From Zygnema circumcarinatum (lineage: Eukaryota > Streptophyta > Zygnematophyceae > Zygnematales > Zygnemataceae): a stretch of 64,000 nt of DNA. The notes under the pieces were generated by a model, which worked only from the letters and a program-made list of their open reading frames with translations, was not told the origin of the DNA and made no database searches. The DNA is taken from positions 21,601 through 85,600 of the forward strand of contig CM074815.1 in assembly GCA_037447605.1 (NCBI GenBank). The letters are read 5' to 3'. The position numbers and the translations under genes are program-made. Positions 23,840 to 38,831 of this stretch are shown here, in pieces (position 1 is the stretch's first letter; every line of letters starts with the position of its first letter).

Positions 23840-26800
23840 ATGCGCGCCTCCTCGCCCGCGCTTGCGCTTGCGCCTCCGCCAGAACGTAGCGCCTGTCTCG
23901 CCGCCAGCATCCGCTGGGCCTGCCAGGGGCGTCTCCCCCGGTGCACATTCACACACATATGTCGAAACCCTACCCAAGCGCTGGCACTGCGGAAATCAAG
24001 AACTTGCACCTGGCGGCTCGGAAGACGCTTGTTAGGCAACCATGGGAACAAGCTTGTGACACACACTGTCAGAGCGTCAGATGCCATTCACGATGCTGAA
24101 CACCGGGCATACAATCTCCTCAACAGCGGTGAACTGACAGCGTTTTCTGCATCTGATTCTAATGACAGCCAGCAACAAGCATCAGCGTCTGTCACTTCTC
24201 AATATGGACAGTCAGTACTTTCCGACAAGCCAGGGAGAAGCCTGCAAAAATTGCTGCCGTTCCTGATGCCCTTCACTCGACAAATAGCGCTTGCATGGCT
24301 GTGCACAGTTGTGGCGGTTTCATCTCTTGTCCTGTTTGTGCCACGAATTGGAGAAATCTCAGCTGTACTGGCCGCAGGCGAGTTGTCAACCGTGGTTCGG
24401 AAGGGAGGGCTTCTCCTGGGGCTGGTCGCAGCGAGGGCAGTCGCTCAATACTGGCAAGATGCGTTGCTTTGGCAAGTGGCTCTCTCAGTCACGCTGTCTC
24501 TTCGCTCTTTTCTGTTCGAGAGGATACAGCAGATGGACATAGCTTCGTTTGAAGGCCGAGATGCTGCTGCCTTGGGCGATATTGCATTCCGTATTACGTC
24601 GGAAGCGGAGGATGCGGGAGACACAGTATTTGCCATGCTACATGTAAGAGCAACATTAAGCAACGAATGTGACTTTCAAATTAAGAGCCTTATCGTTAAA
24701 GATATCGTGGTCGCCTAAGTGCACATTGCGGGTTATCAGAATCCTCAGGAGGGAAGTTTGCTGCAGGCAAGGGAACAAGCTGATGTATGGGAAGAGAATA
24801 AGATACCCTTAAAATTTTGTAGGACCACTCAAAAGGCATTCCTTGAAAAACTGATTTGAGCCGTGCAAGCAGCACCTGCCGTGTAATTTGCTAGATGACA
24901 CCTTTGGACTATGGTGGTAGTTAGATATTTTCTGATACAGTAAACCCGCAGCAGACCACACACTGATCACTTAAAATCTGGCAATCCAAACGTTAGGTCT
25001 TTGCAAACTTATTAGTGCGTAGGAAGGGCCCTTTCTAGGTTGTTAGTTCGTTCATGCACCCTTCATAGGAATGACAAGAATTGAACGAGGTGATGGAGTT
25101 GTGCAAACGTGTATAGCAATGTTGCGGGAAAAATGTCATAAAGCGCCAATATAGCGAATATGACACTATCTCATATTTTGAGTGATCTGTGCTGCAGGCT
25201 CTGCTCCCCTCCGTGCTGCAGCTTGGAGCTATGGTTGTGCGCATGATCGCACTCAGCCCGCTGCTTACCCTGGCCACATTCTGCGTATGCTGCCTGTCCT
25301 GGAAAATTTTGGTCACCAATGAATTCTATCTGCGAAAGAGCCTACATACATGTGAAAGGGTTTCTTGAAAAATCTTTCGGACTGTGTTAAAGGAACTTTG
25401 AAATAAAGCCGCATGCAGCCTTACGCTGCAGAGCCAAATGAAACGTCATTCTTGAATGTTTGGACCATTGTCTTCCTGTGAAGTAGGTCGTGCCAGGCAT
25501 GGCCATCGTAATCGCCCTGTTGGGAGAGAGAGTACGACGAATATCCCGGACAGGGCAGGACTCCATGGCTGCACTTTCCGCTTACATGAACGAGGTCTGT
25601 CCTCTTGCTATTGATTTGATGCCCTTCCCGCTGTTGTATCGTCTCTGCAATCTTCAAACAGCATGCAGTCACCCTTGCTCGCTTCCACAAGCTGCAGCCA
25701 CTGTGAAGCGCCTTTTCCATTTCTAATCACAGTTCCTCAGCCGTTTCCAGCTCTGAAGGCAGCGAAACTGGATGCTTTCATGTGTAGGTCCTGCCAGCCA
25801 TGATGGTTGTGAAGGCTCATGCAGCAGAGGATTTCGAGAGCCATCGATTTCGTGAGTTAGCAGAGGCGGACTGCTCGGCCAGACTGCGCAAGAAGCGCTT
25901 GAAGGCGCTCTTCCCGCAGGCCATCACGGGCGCATACGCGACGGCCGTCATGACTCTGCTCGCTCTGGGGGCGTGGGCCATAGCGCGCGGCAACTTCTCC
26001 GGCCCGAAGATGGTGTCCTTCATAACATCGCTCGTGCTCCTGGTGGAACCTTTGCAGGTTGGTTGTACTCTTGCGTTGTTTTTTGGAAAGGATGGTGTGA
26101 TTTGGATGCAATAATGTGTGTTTTCTCTCTCTGCTGAATCTCTGACAGACTGGGTGGATGTCTCATCAGGCTGTGGGCAGTGCCTACAATGAGATTAAAC
26201 AGGGAGAGCCGGCTGTGGAGCGCCTGCTGGTCCTTTCTGCAGTCAATCCCAAGGTGCCAGCTACTTGCTGGGCTTCGTCCAAACTGTTCCATCACAGCTG
26301 TCTTGCCATTCCTTAGGCTACGTGATACAGACGTTTGGAAGGGTATTTCGACTTGCGCTTTTACGGCTGGTTTAGAGAGGGATGCCGGGTTGGTGGTGCA
26401 GGTCGTGGAGGCTGAAGATGCGCAAGAGCTAGGCCCCGTGGAAGGCAGAGTGGACCTGGAGGGAGTTAGCTTTGCATATGAGGAAGGCGGCCCTCTCGTG
26501 CTCGACAATCTCTCCTTGAAGGTCATTCCAGGAGAGACGGTTGCTCTGGTGGGGCCCTCCGGCAGCGGCAAATCTACTGTGCTGAAACTGCTGCTGCGTC
26601 TCTACGACCCCTTGCAAGGTACAAGTTGCTGCAAATGTGTAGGCAAGCTCGCAACGTTAGTTTGACTGTCACGGTTATGCCTCATTCTTGCCTCACCCCC
26701 TCTCTAAGAAAGCATACGTGCATGTTACATAAGTGTGTTGCCTGAAAGATTTCCACGGTCTGACGAGCTTTAGCCTTTGCATTGCTTCTGGCACAGCACA

Positions 26801-28033
26801 GGGAGAGTCCTCCTCGACGGCCACGACTTGCGGCGCATAAAGCTCAAGGCCCTGCGGAAGACAGTCGGCATCGTGCCGCAGGAGACTGTGAGTCTGTTCC
26901 CGGCCTTCTTCTCCGGCTGGGAAAACTCTGCACTCTTTCGAGAAGCCCATGCAGTAATGTAACATTTTTAGGCCCCCGGTTGCCCCATACCCAGGAAACA
27001 ATTATGTCGGTTAATTAGTCAAGGTTTAAAAATGGAAGACCCCGCACCTTTTGGGCTCCTGTAGTAAGCTGAGGAAAAGCACTATGTACTGTTATATTCA
27101 GTTGTTGTTATGTTTACGTGTTTGAATGCTGTGTATCTACAGGCTCTCTTCTCGGGCACTGTGGCCCAGAACATTGCCTATGGCTTCTTGCCAGAGATTG
27201 TTTCCATGCGGGCAGTCGAACGAGCGGCCCAACTGGCAAACGCAGACAGCTTTATAAAGCGTTTAGCGCATGGCTACAACACCCAATTGGGCGAGCGCGC
27301 AGCATCTTTGAGTGGAGGACAGCGGCAGAGGTGAGACCTCGACACCGATAAGAGCATCAAGTCCCATTGCATTGCTGGACTGCTCGCACACTACAGGGTA
27401 ACGTGATGATGGAGACGTCCGATCCGTGTTGCGCTTGTCTTTGCAACCTAAGAGGTGCCCTGGAAAGCAAGCTGCCACCGGTCTGAGCGTGCCTGCTGTT
27501 GTGCTGCCTCTGGACCCACGCTTGCGCCACGTGGCACGTGGCACGTGGCAGGCTGGCCATCGCTCGAGCAGTGTACCACCAGCCGGCGATCATGATGCTG
27601 GATGAAGCCACGTCAGCGCTGGATAACCAATCAGAGGAGCTTGTGAGAGAGGCCCTTAACCGGCTCATGGTCGGTCGGACGGTGAGCATGCTCAGCGTGC
27701 AAGCTGTGCTTTCTAAGGGTAGTTCATTCTAGAGATTCAAGTGTAGTTGAGGGCGACTGAGAGTGCAAAGCATTCCTTACAGGATAGTTTTTCCCTTGGA
27801 ACGCTACTGGCAATACCCGAGAAGGGAGCAGTCTGTGTTGCATATTCAGTACCATTGGGGTTCACCGCTTGTGGACGCAGGTGGTGGTCGTGGCTCATCG
27901 CCTTGAGACAGTGCGAAATGCAGATCGCATAGTTTGCATGGACGGAGGGCGGATAGTGGAGGAGGGCACACACGCCGCCCTCTTGGAGCAAGGTGGCGTG
28001 TACGCGTCTCTGTATAGAGGCCAACTGGTGTGA
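23840..28033 (+). CDS. ABC half-transporter, subfamily B, plastid-type (ABCB29-like)
   Basis: A half-size ABC exporter with an N-terminal membrane domain and a C-terminal ATPase. It should dimerise in a membrane and export an unknown substrate. Exons are 23840-24643, 25198-25284, 25487-25594, 25788-26057, 26149-26253, 26378-26618, 26802-26887, 27143-27330, 27552-27681 and 27881-28033. All phases agree and give about 723 aa. ATPase motifs are Walker [11 protein letters not shown]-loop IVPQET, signature LSGGQRQR, Walker [13 protein letters not shown] and the H-loop in VVVAHRLE. The first ~90 residues are rich in Ser/Ala/Arg and poor in acids, like a plastid transit peptide. The membrane domain ([16 protein letters not shown], later [20 protein letters not shown]) resembles Arabidopsis chloroplast ABCB29 as I recall it. 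The acceptor of exon 6 is the least certain. The acceptor of exon 9 lies in a triple CACGTGGC array. Confidence 0.9.
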
Positions 28034-29122
28034 CTCGAGCGGAGTCGTGGCTGCCTCTCAGGGCTTGCCTCCTCTGCCAAGTGTGATGGTCGGTCGATGC
28101 CAGCACCTGCTTGTGACAACCACTTGCAATGAGGAATGAAAATGAATGAAATGAAATGAGGTGGTGCGTCCAAAGTGTTCAGTTGCTGGGAAGAAAACAC
28201 CGAATGTCGAGGGGATTTGGAGCTGCGTTCGACCTGTCTACGACAACGTCGATCAAAACGAATGTGCCGCATCGTCATTGGTGAAACCGCCTGAAGGGCG
28301 TCGAGACAGAAAGGTGCCGCAGAATCTCATGGCATGGCATGTCACGGACAAATTCTGGCACCCTGGAGTGCTATGCGGTGCTAATCACTCGGTAGAGAGT
28401 ATGAGCACCACACTTTCATGTAAACAGGGGCAGCCGATCAAACCGTTTTTGATGATTGCATCATTGTGTTGAGTTGCCATGCCATGCATTAGCCGTTCAG
28501 AGCAGGTGGCCATCCATCCATCCCTCCCTCCCATCCCATCCGGCGCGGCCAAGTCGCGGTACGGTACGGTACGGTACGGCACGGGGCGACTGCAGCGCCG
28601 AGCGCAGCGTGGCTCGTGTCCGGCTCCCTCCGCCTCTGGGGGAGGGGGCCGCCATCATTATCATCCATAATCCATCTGGAGAGAGCTGAGCGCTGCGGCC
28701 ACGGGCGGGCGCAAGCGTACGGACGGGCCGGGCCGGGCCCGCCGCGGTACCGCTTCTCAGCGCGCGGCACTGCGCCGCCACGTGGCGTGCGCGGACTCGT
28801 CCACTGGATTGGAGGCCCGCTCCAGCGTGGCAGTCCGTGGCGGGGCGGGGCGATGCGGGACCCCGCGAGGGAGGGGAAGGGAGGAGCCATGGCCTCGGCC
28901 CCAGCCCTGGACTGACTGCGCCGGGCGGCCAGAGGAGGAGGGAGGGAGGTTGGGAGGGAGCACAAACGCGGGAGAAGCATCGCCGGTGCGTCCGCATCGA
29001 CGGCGGCTTGAGGAGGCAGCTCAAGGGATGACTTCGATTTAGAGACCCTCCCCCGTTGAGGGGCAACCATTATACATGCGATTGGACCAAGATTCAACTC
29101 TGTGTCTGCTCTTCTCTGAATC
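28034..29122. promoter_or_regulatory. GC-rich upstream region of the CH-LysM gene
   Basis: About 1.1 kb. It contains CATCC repeats (28511-28540), four tandem CGGTA pentamers (about 28558-28578), GCCACGTGGC at 28777-28786 and a GGAGGGAGG tract near 28940. Long minus-strand frames here (up to 215 codons) are Pro/Arg/Ser-rich and show no domain. I consider them compositional. Confidence 0.5.
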
Positions 29123-32100
29123 ATGGCTGCATTCAATCAAGAAGACTTAGATTTCCTACAGGTACGTAGTGCCATTCGCTTTTGCGGCTTTTCAACTGAA
29201 ATGGCGGAGCTATTCGTAGTATTAAATTCATTCGAAGTCCAACCTCGGGCCCTCCGTATAGGAAGAGGCTGCGTGTAATGGACGGACCTCCACATCTTCT
29301 GAACTGTCCTGAGCGACACCAGCACTAGTGCAAGGGAGGAGGTCCTCAGGTTTCACAGTGCATGCGTATATTTTGCAGTTCCTTAGCCACAAAAACGTTA
29401 GCACCAGTAGGAGCACATTGGCAGCACTGTAGGTCGATGAGAAGAGTACGGTGTCTTGCACGAGCTATCTTAAGTAGATAATTAGCTTCTTCGAAAATTC
29501 TGCAGTGAAAGGCGCGATGGTCTTGATACGTTTTCAAATGTGCAAGAGGACATCTTTAATGCAGCATACAGCATGTGCTACATCACTTTGCCAGGGCTCT
29601 GAGAGTAGAGTGAGCCCCGGACCAGTCATGTATGAACAGCTCAAGCCAGAGCAGAGTTTCGCTTGTTTGACACTTTGGCTTGTTCCCTGTTCGAACTGCA
29701 TGCCCACTGGCGCAAGATGTATACCGGTGGCAATTCATGAGTCTTTTTCGCTCACCAGTTTCTTAGTGCAAAAGGCAAATTTTCTGGCGAGACAGGAGAC
29801 AGATATTCAAATGTGGTTCCTATTCTCAACCACCATACATCAACCGGACCTGTAGGTGCATCGACCTAGATATTCTTTTGAGGTAGCAACGTGATTCGTA
29901 GCCTGACTTCTGGCTGCAGGCTCGTGCAAAGCGGTGGCTGGAAGCAACCTTGCATCAGCCGCTACCAAAGGAGGAGAGCTTGTCAGCAGTGTTGGCTGAT
30001 GGACAGATCTTGTGAGTTCTTAGGCGCACTCATGTTCACATTCGTATTCAAAGTCGCGCAATTAGTCCTTGCGCAATAAGGTTTGAGCCTGTATCACTTT
30101 ACGAACTTTTCACCTCAAAAGCAAAAGTAAAGCAGGTCTGACGTTTTGGAATGCATATTGAGTGTGTAAGGAACTAGACACGCTTTACGCACATTGTATA
30201 AAGGTTTTTCTCGTGTTTGTAGGATTTCTTGCACACTAGTTCGAAGATATTCTTTTCGCGATCAAGCAACTCTGGCAAACGAAAAACCTGCTCGTATGCA
30301 GAACCTCAAAGGGTTGAAAGTGGGACTTCAAGATGTACTGAATCAGATTGCTGGACGTTTATGCAGGGCAAAGGTAGCTACAGAAATCTGGAAGCTGAAG
30401 CAAAATCACAATGGCGACAGTCATATGAGGACATCTAGCACAGCTCTTGGACCACATCCTTCTCGATCTGCAACAGGATGGTCACGCTTGGCAAATGTTG
30501 AAGTATTTTTGAAGGTATAGCTGCAATTACGCCTATTTGTCTAGTTATTTTCCGCACATAAATTAGCTACTTTTGTCCCGGGAGAGGATACAACATGATA
30601 AGCTGCTATGTAGTAAATCATACAATCATACTCTGAGTGCTTTAAACGGACATGGTTGCCCTAGTGAAGTTCTCTCCAAATAGGAGGGAAAAAAACGTTT
30701 CCATTTAACCTCCTACGGGTGCTTACTGTCCAATACACAAGCATGAAAAAAATTCATATCAAATTTCTTGATATCGCAGATGTGTAAAGATATCGGGTTA
30801 CCGTCAAGTGATTTGTTCTCAGCGACAGATGTGATACAAGAGAAGGAGATAAAGAGATTATGCCTGTGTTTTCGAGCACTCGCAAAGAAGGCACAGGCTA
30901 TGCATCTAAAGGTACAGTGGCGAACGGCCCTCTTTTCCAAATGTTCCTTGTTAGATGAAAGTGATGAATGCAAGCCAGCTCCGAAAGTCCAAATACTCCT
31001 ATGTTTACATCATGTATGCAGCCAGATTAGACTGCTTTAGTATGTTCATTTATTTCGGTCGCATTAACTTTCGCTCACATCGACGTAGGTCATGTCAGGA
31101 AACAAGCCCTGTTGAACATGGAGTAAAAATTGTAAACCACAGTTTTCTCCCCTAGCCTATGGATAAATTGCCAATTCGGAGTATGAATAGGAGAAGCAAT
31201 ACTTGCTCTGAAAGCTATCAGACAGTCAATAAAGCGAATCTGTGAACATAAAGCACGTTACCTCTCTCAACTCTAGGGCAACTGCTGTGCATGTCTTCCC
31301 TTTCCACACTTTCTTTACGCGAGCTACTTCGATATGTTCTTTGTGTCACCTGATACTTGACACTTGCAATTGCTTGTGCTTCCCCCGCTTTCAGAAATGC
31401 CTTGAGAAAAGTAGTTTCTATCGATTTTGTGTGTGTTTTACAACCAGTCTTCCGCAGCTCTCGAGTTCCCTTTCTCGTTGGTTATTGAAGCATGGTAAGG
31501 ACCTAATCTCTGTTTCGTTCGGCTGTTATCCAATGTAGGTGCCTGATTTTGACGATACAAGCTCATCGCTTGTTCGGCCCCGTTCAACGGGACTTGTGGA
31601 ATCAGCCAAGAAGGATCTTCTAGAATCTACAGCCACACATGAAAAGGCTCCTCCTTCTGGAGTGGGCAGATTGACAATTCCGGAAGAGCTGCTTAAAGAG
31701 CAGGTATTTTTCTGCATGCTTCTTTGGGCTGAACCGGAACAGTGAGTAAACATTGTCAGTCCTATCCTGCTTTGGATTTAAGTATGATTCGGTCTAGGCA
31801 AGGGTGAATATATGAAGGATCAACGGCGAGATGCGTTTGTACATGCGCTAACGTGGTGATCCACAAACACTGTCTTTTGCGTTTGCTTTCATTATGCAGT
31901 CTGGGAACCATGAGCCAGTTGATTATGGGAGATATCGAGGGCTGCCATCCTCTACAAGCTTTTCACCTGATAAAGTGTGTCAACGAAACTCCGCAAAGTA
32001 CTCTTGGCCACAATGGAGGCTTTGTGACTCAGAAACTGGAGTTTTATTGCCTTTAATAAGTTCATAGTGAGTTAAGTTCAATGTCATCGGTTCGCAGCAG

Positions 32101-32803
32101 ATTGTCAAGGATTTTCCCTGTGTAACCTTCCAATCAGTCTTGAATTCTCTTCGACATCAGTTCCTCACGCATTCGTCATAACCTTGTTACAGCCCTGTTC
32201 GCGTATCTCTTGTGGATGTAGGCAAGAAGCTCGAAGAAGACGAACAAGGGGTCAACCGCAGGCCGCAATCATGAAGAGGCGCGGCGCAAGAAGCCATGGG
32301 CTGTAATTGCAGTCGGAGCTTTTTGCCTAGTTGGAGCTGCTGCCCTATTGCTGTCCAAGAGTCGGAGGTAAGGAGTATGAGCATGCCAAACAACTTTTAT
32401 TTCATTTTTCTATGAAATTTGAGGTGTATGCAGGGAGCATCTAGGGATTGCGAATGTTATATGATATGATATGTTTTGATATGTTTTTTCTGCAGGTAGC
32501 GAGTGATTTTTGCTCTTTTCATTCGGAGCCTGGTGCCATTCACAGGGAGCTAGCCTCTTTGAAGTTTTCATTGTCACTGTGAATGGGTGCGAAGCATCTG
32601 TGATTGCTATCTAAAATGGATTGTTACTTCTCTGCAGGTCCCGGACGTACCGAGTACGTCAGGGAGACACATTGTATGACATCTCGAAGAAGGTGATGAT
32701 TGAGGATTGGAGAAAACTGCATGAAAGTAACCCCCATGTGGCGGATCCAGACCTTATCTATCCTGAACAAACGCTCCGCTTGAAGCCAGGAAACAAACGC
32801 TGA
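29123..32803 (+). CDS. predicted calponin-homology / transmembrane / LysM protein
   Basis: Exons are 29123-29161, 29920-30011, 30223-30514, 30780-30911, 31539-31703, 31900-31974, 32222-32367 and 32638-32803. Every junction is GT-AG and in phase, giving about 368 aa. Residues ~10-185 resemble a calponin-homology domain (RAKRWLEATLHQPLPKEE, LADGQIL, RMQNLKGL, FLKMCKDIGLPSSDLF, LCLCFRALAKKAQ), with an unusual insertion of about 50 residues before FLKMCKDIG. CH domains bind actin or microtubules. A polar linker follows, then a basic patch (EARRKKP) and one hydrophobic helix (WAVIAVGAFCLVGAAALLL). The C-terminus is one LysM domain (YRVRQGDTLYDISKK, DPDLIYPEQTLRL); LysM binds GlcNAc-containing glycans. 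The positive-inside rule puts CH in the cytosol and LysM across the membrane. The join through exon 31900-31974, whose donor GTGTGT is weak, is the main doubt. Two adjacent genes remain possible. I know of no family with this architecture. Confidence 0.7.
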
Positions 32804-32979
32804 ATGCCGTTATTCGTATCGTCGTATGGGGTACAGCACCCGAGCTCTGTGTGTTGGGTTAGTCTCTCGCCTCTGGCCTTCTTGGTGTGTGTGCTCTTTA
32901 AGCGGGCCATTGTGGTAGAGTAGATCATATTGGCTTATTTCGCTAACTTTTTTTTTTCCCCAATTATCTGGGCCTTAAG

Positions 32980-33066
32980 GTTGACCAGATTTACGAAGCT
33001 CTGAAAGAGTTTCTCAGTGCGCCTGCTGTACAGAAAGCTGCTGAGGGTGTCCGAGCAACCGTGTAG
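32980..33066 (+). pseudogene. orphan exon-like segment downstream of the LysM exon
   Basis: After a T-rich tract and CCTTAAG, an open segment reads VDQIYEALKEFLSAPAVQKA then AEGVRATV and stops at TAG 33064-33066. It is amphipathic and looks like real protein. It cannot be spliced to the LysM exon, because that exon has no GT donor between the LysM core and its stop. It may be an alternative last exon, a remnant or part of an unseen gene. Confidence 0.35.
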
Positions 33067-34058
33067 AGGGTTTTGCCATAGCGAGTTCACCATGTGTCCA
33101 GGCGGCGGTGCAACCACCAGACAGCCCGCCCAGGGCCTGCGTTGTACTGACTCGCGGAGGCCGGCATGCATGCATGCATACTTCAGCCTCCAGCTATCTG
33201 GCAATGAATGCGGTGCAGGCACAGCACAACGTAGGGATTGGCTTGGGATAGCCAAAGGACTTGGTTTGAAGGGATGGTTTCAAAGATATAGACGGCAGAT
33301 TTGTGGTCTGCTAAAGGCACACAATGAGGGGTATCGTTTTTAAAAGAAATTTTCCACAAAAGGGAAGCAAAAATATTCGTAAATTTGATATCGACACAAG
33401 TTTTTTGGTGACGAGAAGATCAGCTCACGAATACGTACAGATTCTGAACTCGTTTCCGAGACGAACCTTCCCTGCAGTGGATAATTTGACATCCTCTACT
33501 GTAATAGGGCTTATCATTTTTGAGAAGATTCTCTTTCAGGAAGTGACAAAAGCCAGTACATGCTTCCTAGGGAATCAACTGTAACCGCGAAAGCAAAAAG
33601 TATTGCTTTCAAAAGTCACCTGTAAGCGAATCCCAAATGATTTTCTTAAACTTGGCAAGCCCTGCGGTACACACGCTAGAACACGAGCTGCAAGGCCAAC
33701 CACGGAAGCTATCGTGGTCGAACCTCCAGTAAGTCACGACTCCGGAGATGCATAAGAGTGAATTCGACCACTCTGGACATGATGGCGCGGAGTCAGAAGG
33801 CGGACATGATGGCGCGGAGTCAGAAGGCGCCGCCGGGGGACCGAGACTTGTTTGTCGCAAGACTCGCCGGGCGGAGTGAGCGAGCGATCGAGCGAGAGGC
33901 TGGCGGCAGTCCCCGGCTCGGCCCGGCCCCATGCCATGCCATGCCATGCCATGCCATGCCATGTCGAGTCGAGTCGAGTCGAGTCGTACCGCGCGCGCCG
34001 CAGCGTGCTCTCTGGCTCTGACCGGGCCCAAAAAGCAAAAGATGTTCGCTATGCGCAG
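33067..34058. other. no supported gene; short tandem repeats
   Basis: Contains GCATGCATGCATGCATA near 33165, a 27-bp perfect tandem duplication (33776-33802 and 33803-33829), CCATG pentamers at about 33929-33962 and GAGTC pentamers at about 33963-33985. No coding region was recognised. Confidence 0.6.
33776..33829 (+). repeat. 27-bp tandem duplication
   Basis: The unit beginning GACATGATGGCGCGGAGTCA occurs twice in perfect head-to-tail copies. Confidence 0.95.
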
Positions 34059-34142
34059 TGTCAGGAAGGGGGTTCGAACCCCTGCCCTCTATCGAGGACC
34101 AGAACTTGAGTCTGGCGCCTTAGACCACTCGGCCACCCTGAC
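34059..34142 (-). tRNA. tRNA-Leu (anticodon CAA)
   Basis: Transcribed leftward, starting GTCAGGGTGGCCGAGTGG. The acceptor stem GTCAGGG pairs with TCCTGAC, followed by discriminator A at 34059. The anticodon stem CCAGA/TCTGG closes the loop CTCAAGT, giving anticodon CAA. A long variable arm (class II) follows, and the T-arm contains GGGGTTCGAACCCC. No intron is visible. T-runs shortly downstream (about 34030-34040, read on the minus strand) would serve as Pol III terminator. It reads UUG leucine codons in the cytosol. Confidence 0.95.
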
Positions 34143-34439
34143 GATGGGTAACGATGTTGGTAATAACAATTTAAACTATTACATAAGCCACTAGTAGCCA
34201 ACACCCCCTACTACCCGTGCCCTCTGCCGCCTTCGGCATACCGCAGCGTACCGAATGTGGCCGGTACGTGGCCGGGCCGGGGCCGAGGACGGCAGCCGGC
34301 AGGAGGGAGGGAGGGAGTGAAGCGGGCGGCAGGTGCGAGCGGGGGAGGGGTGGGAGGGAGGAGACTCAGGAGAGGGGGGAGAGGGCGGGCAGGGGCAGGG
34401 CAGGGCGAGGGCGAGGGCGACGGCGACGGCAAGAGCGCC
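34143..34439. promoter_or_regulatory. 5' region of the CDPK gene
   Basis: Contains GGGA/GGGAG purine tracts (34303-34400) and GGCGAC repeats directly before the CDPK ATG. An in-frame Met at 34257 could extend the kinase N-terminus by about 60 Gly/Arg-rich residues. Confidence 0.45.

Positions 34440-38831
<4,392 letters not shown>

Noticed and set aside
28489-29136. 215-codon minus ORF upstream of the CH-LysM gene
   Set aside because: Pro/Arg/Ser-rich frame in a GC-rich promoter-like region with CGGTA arrays. No domain or splice support.
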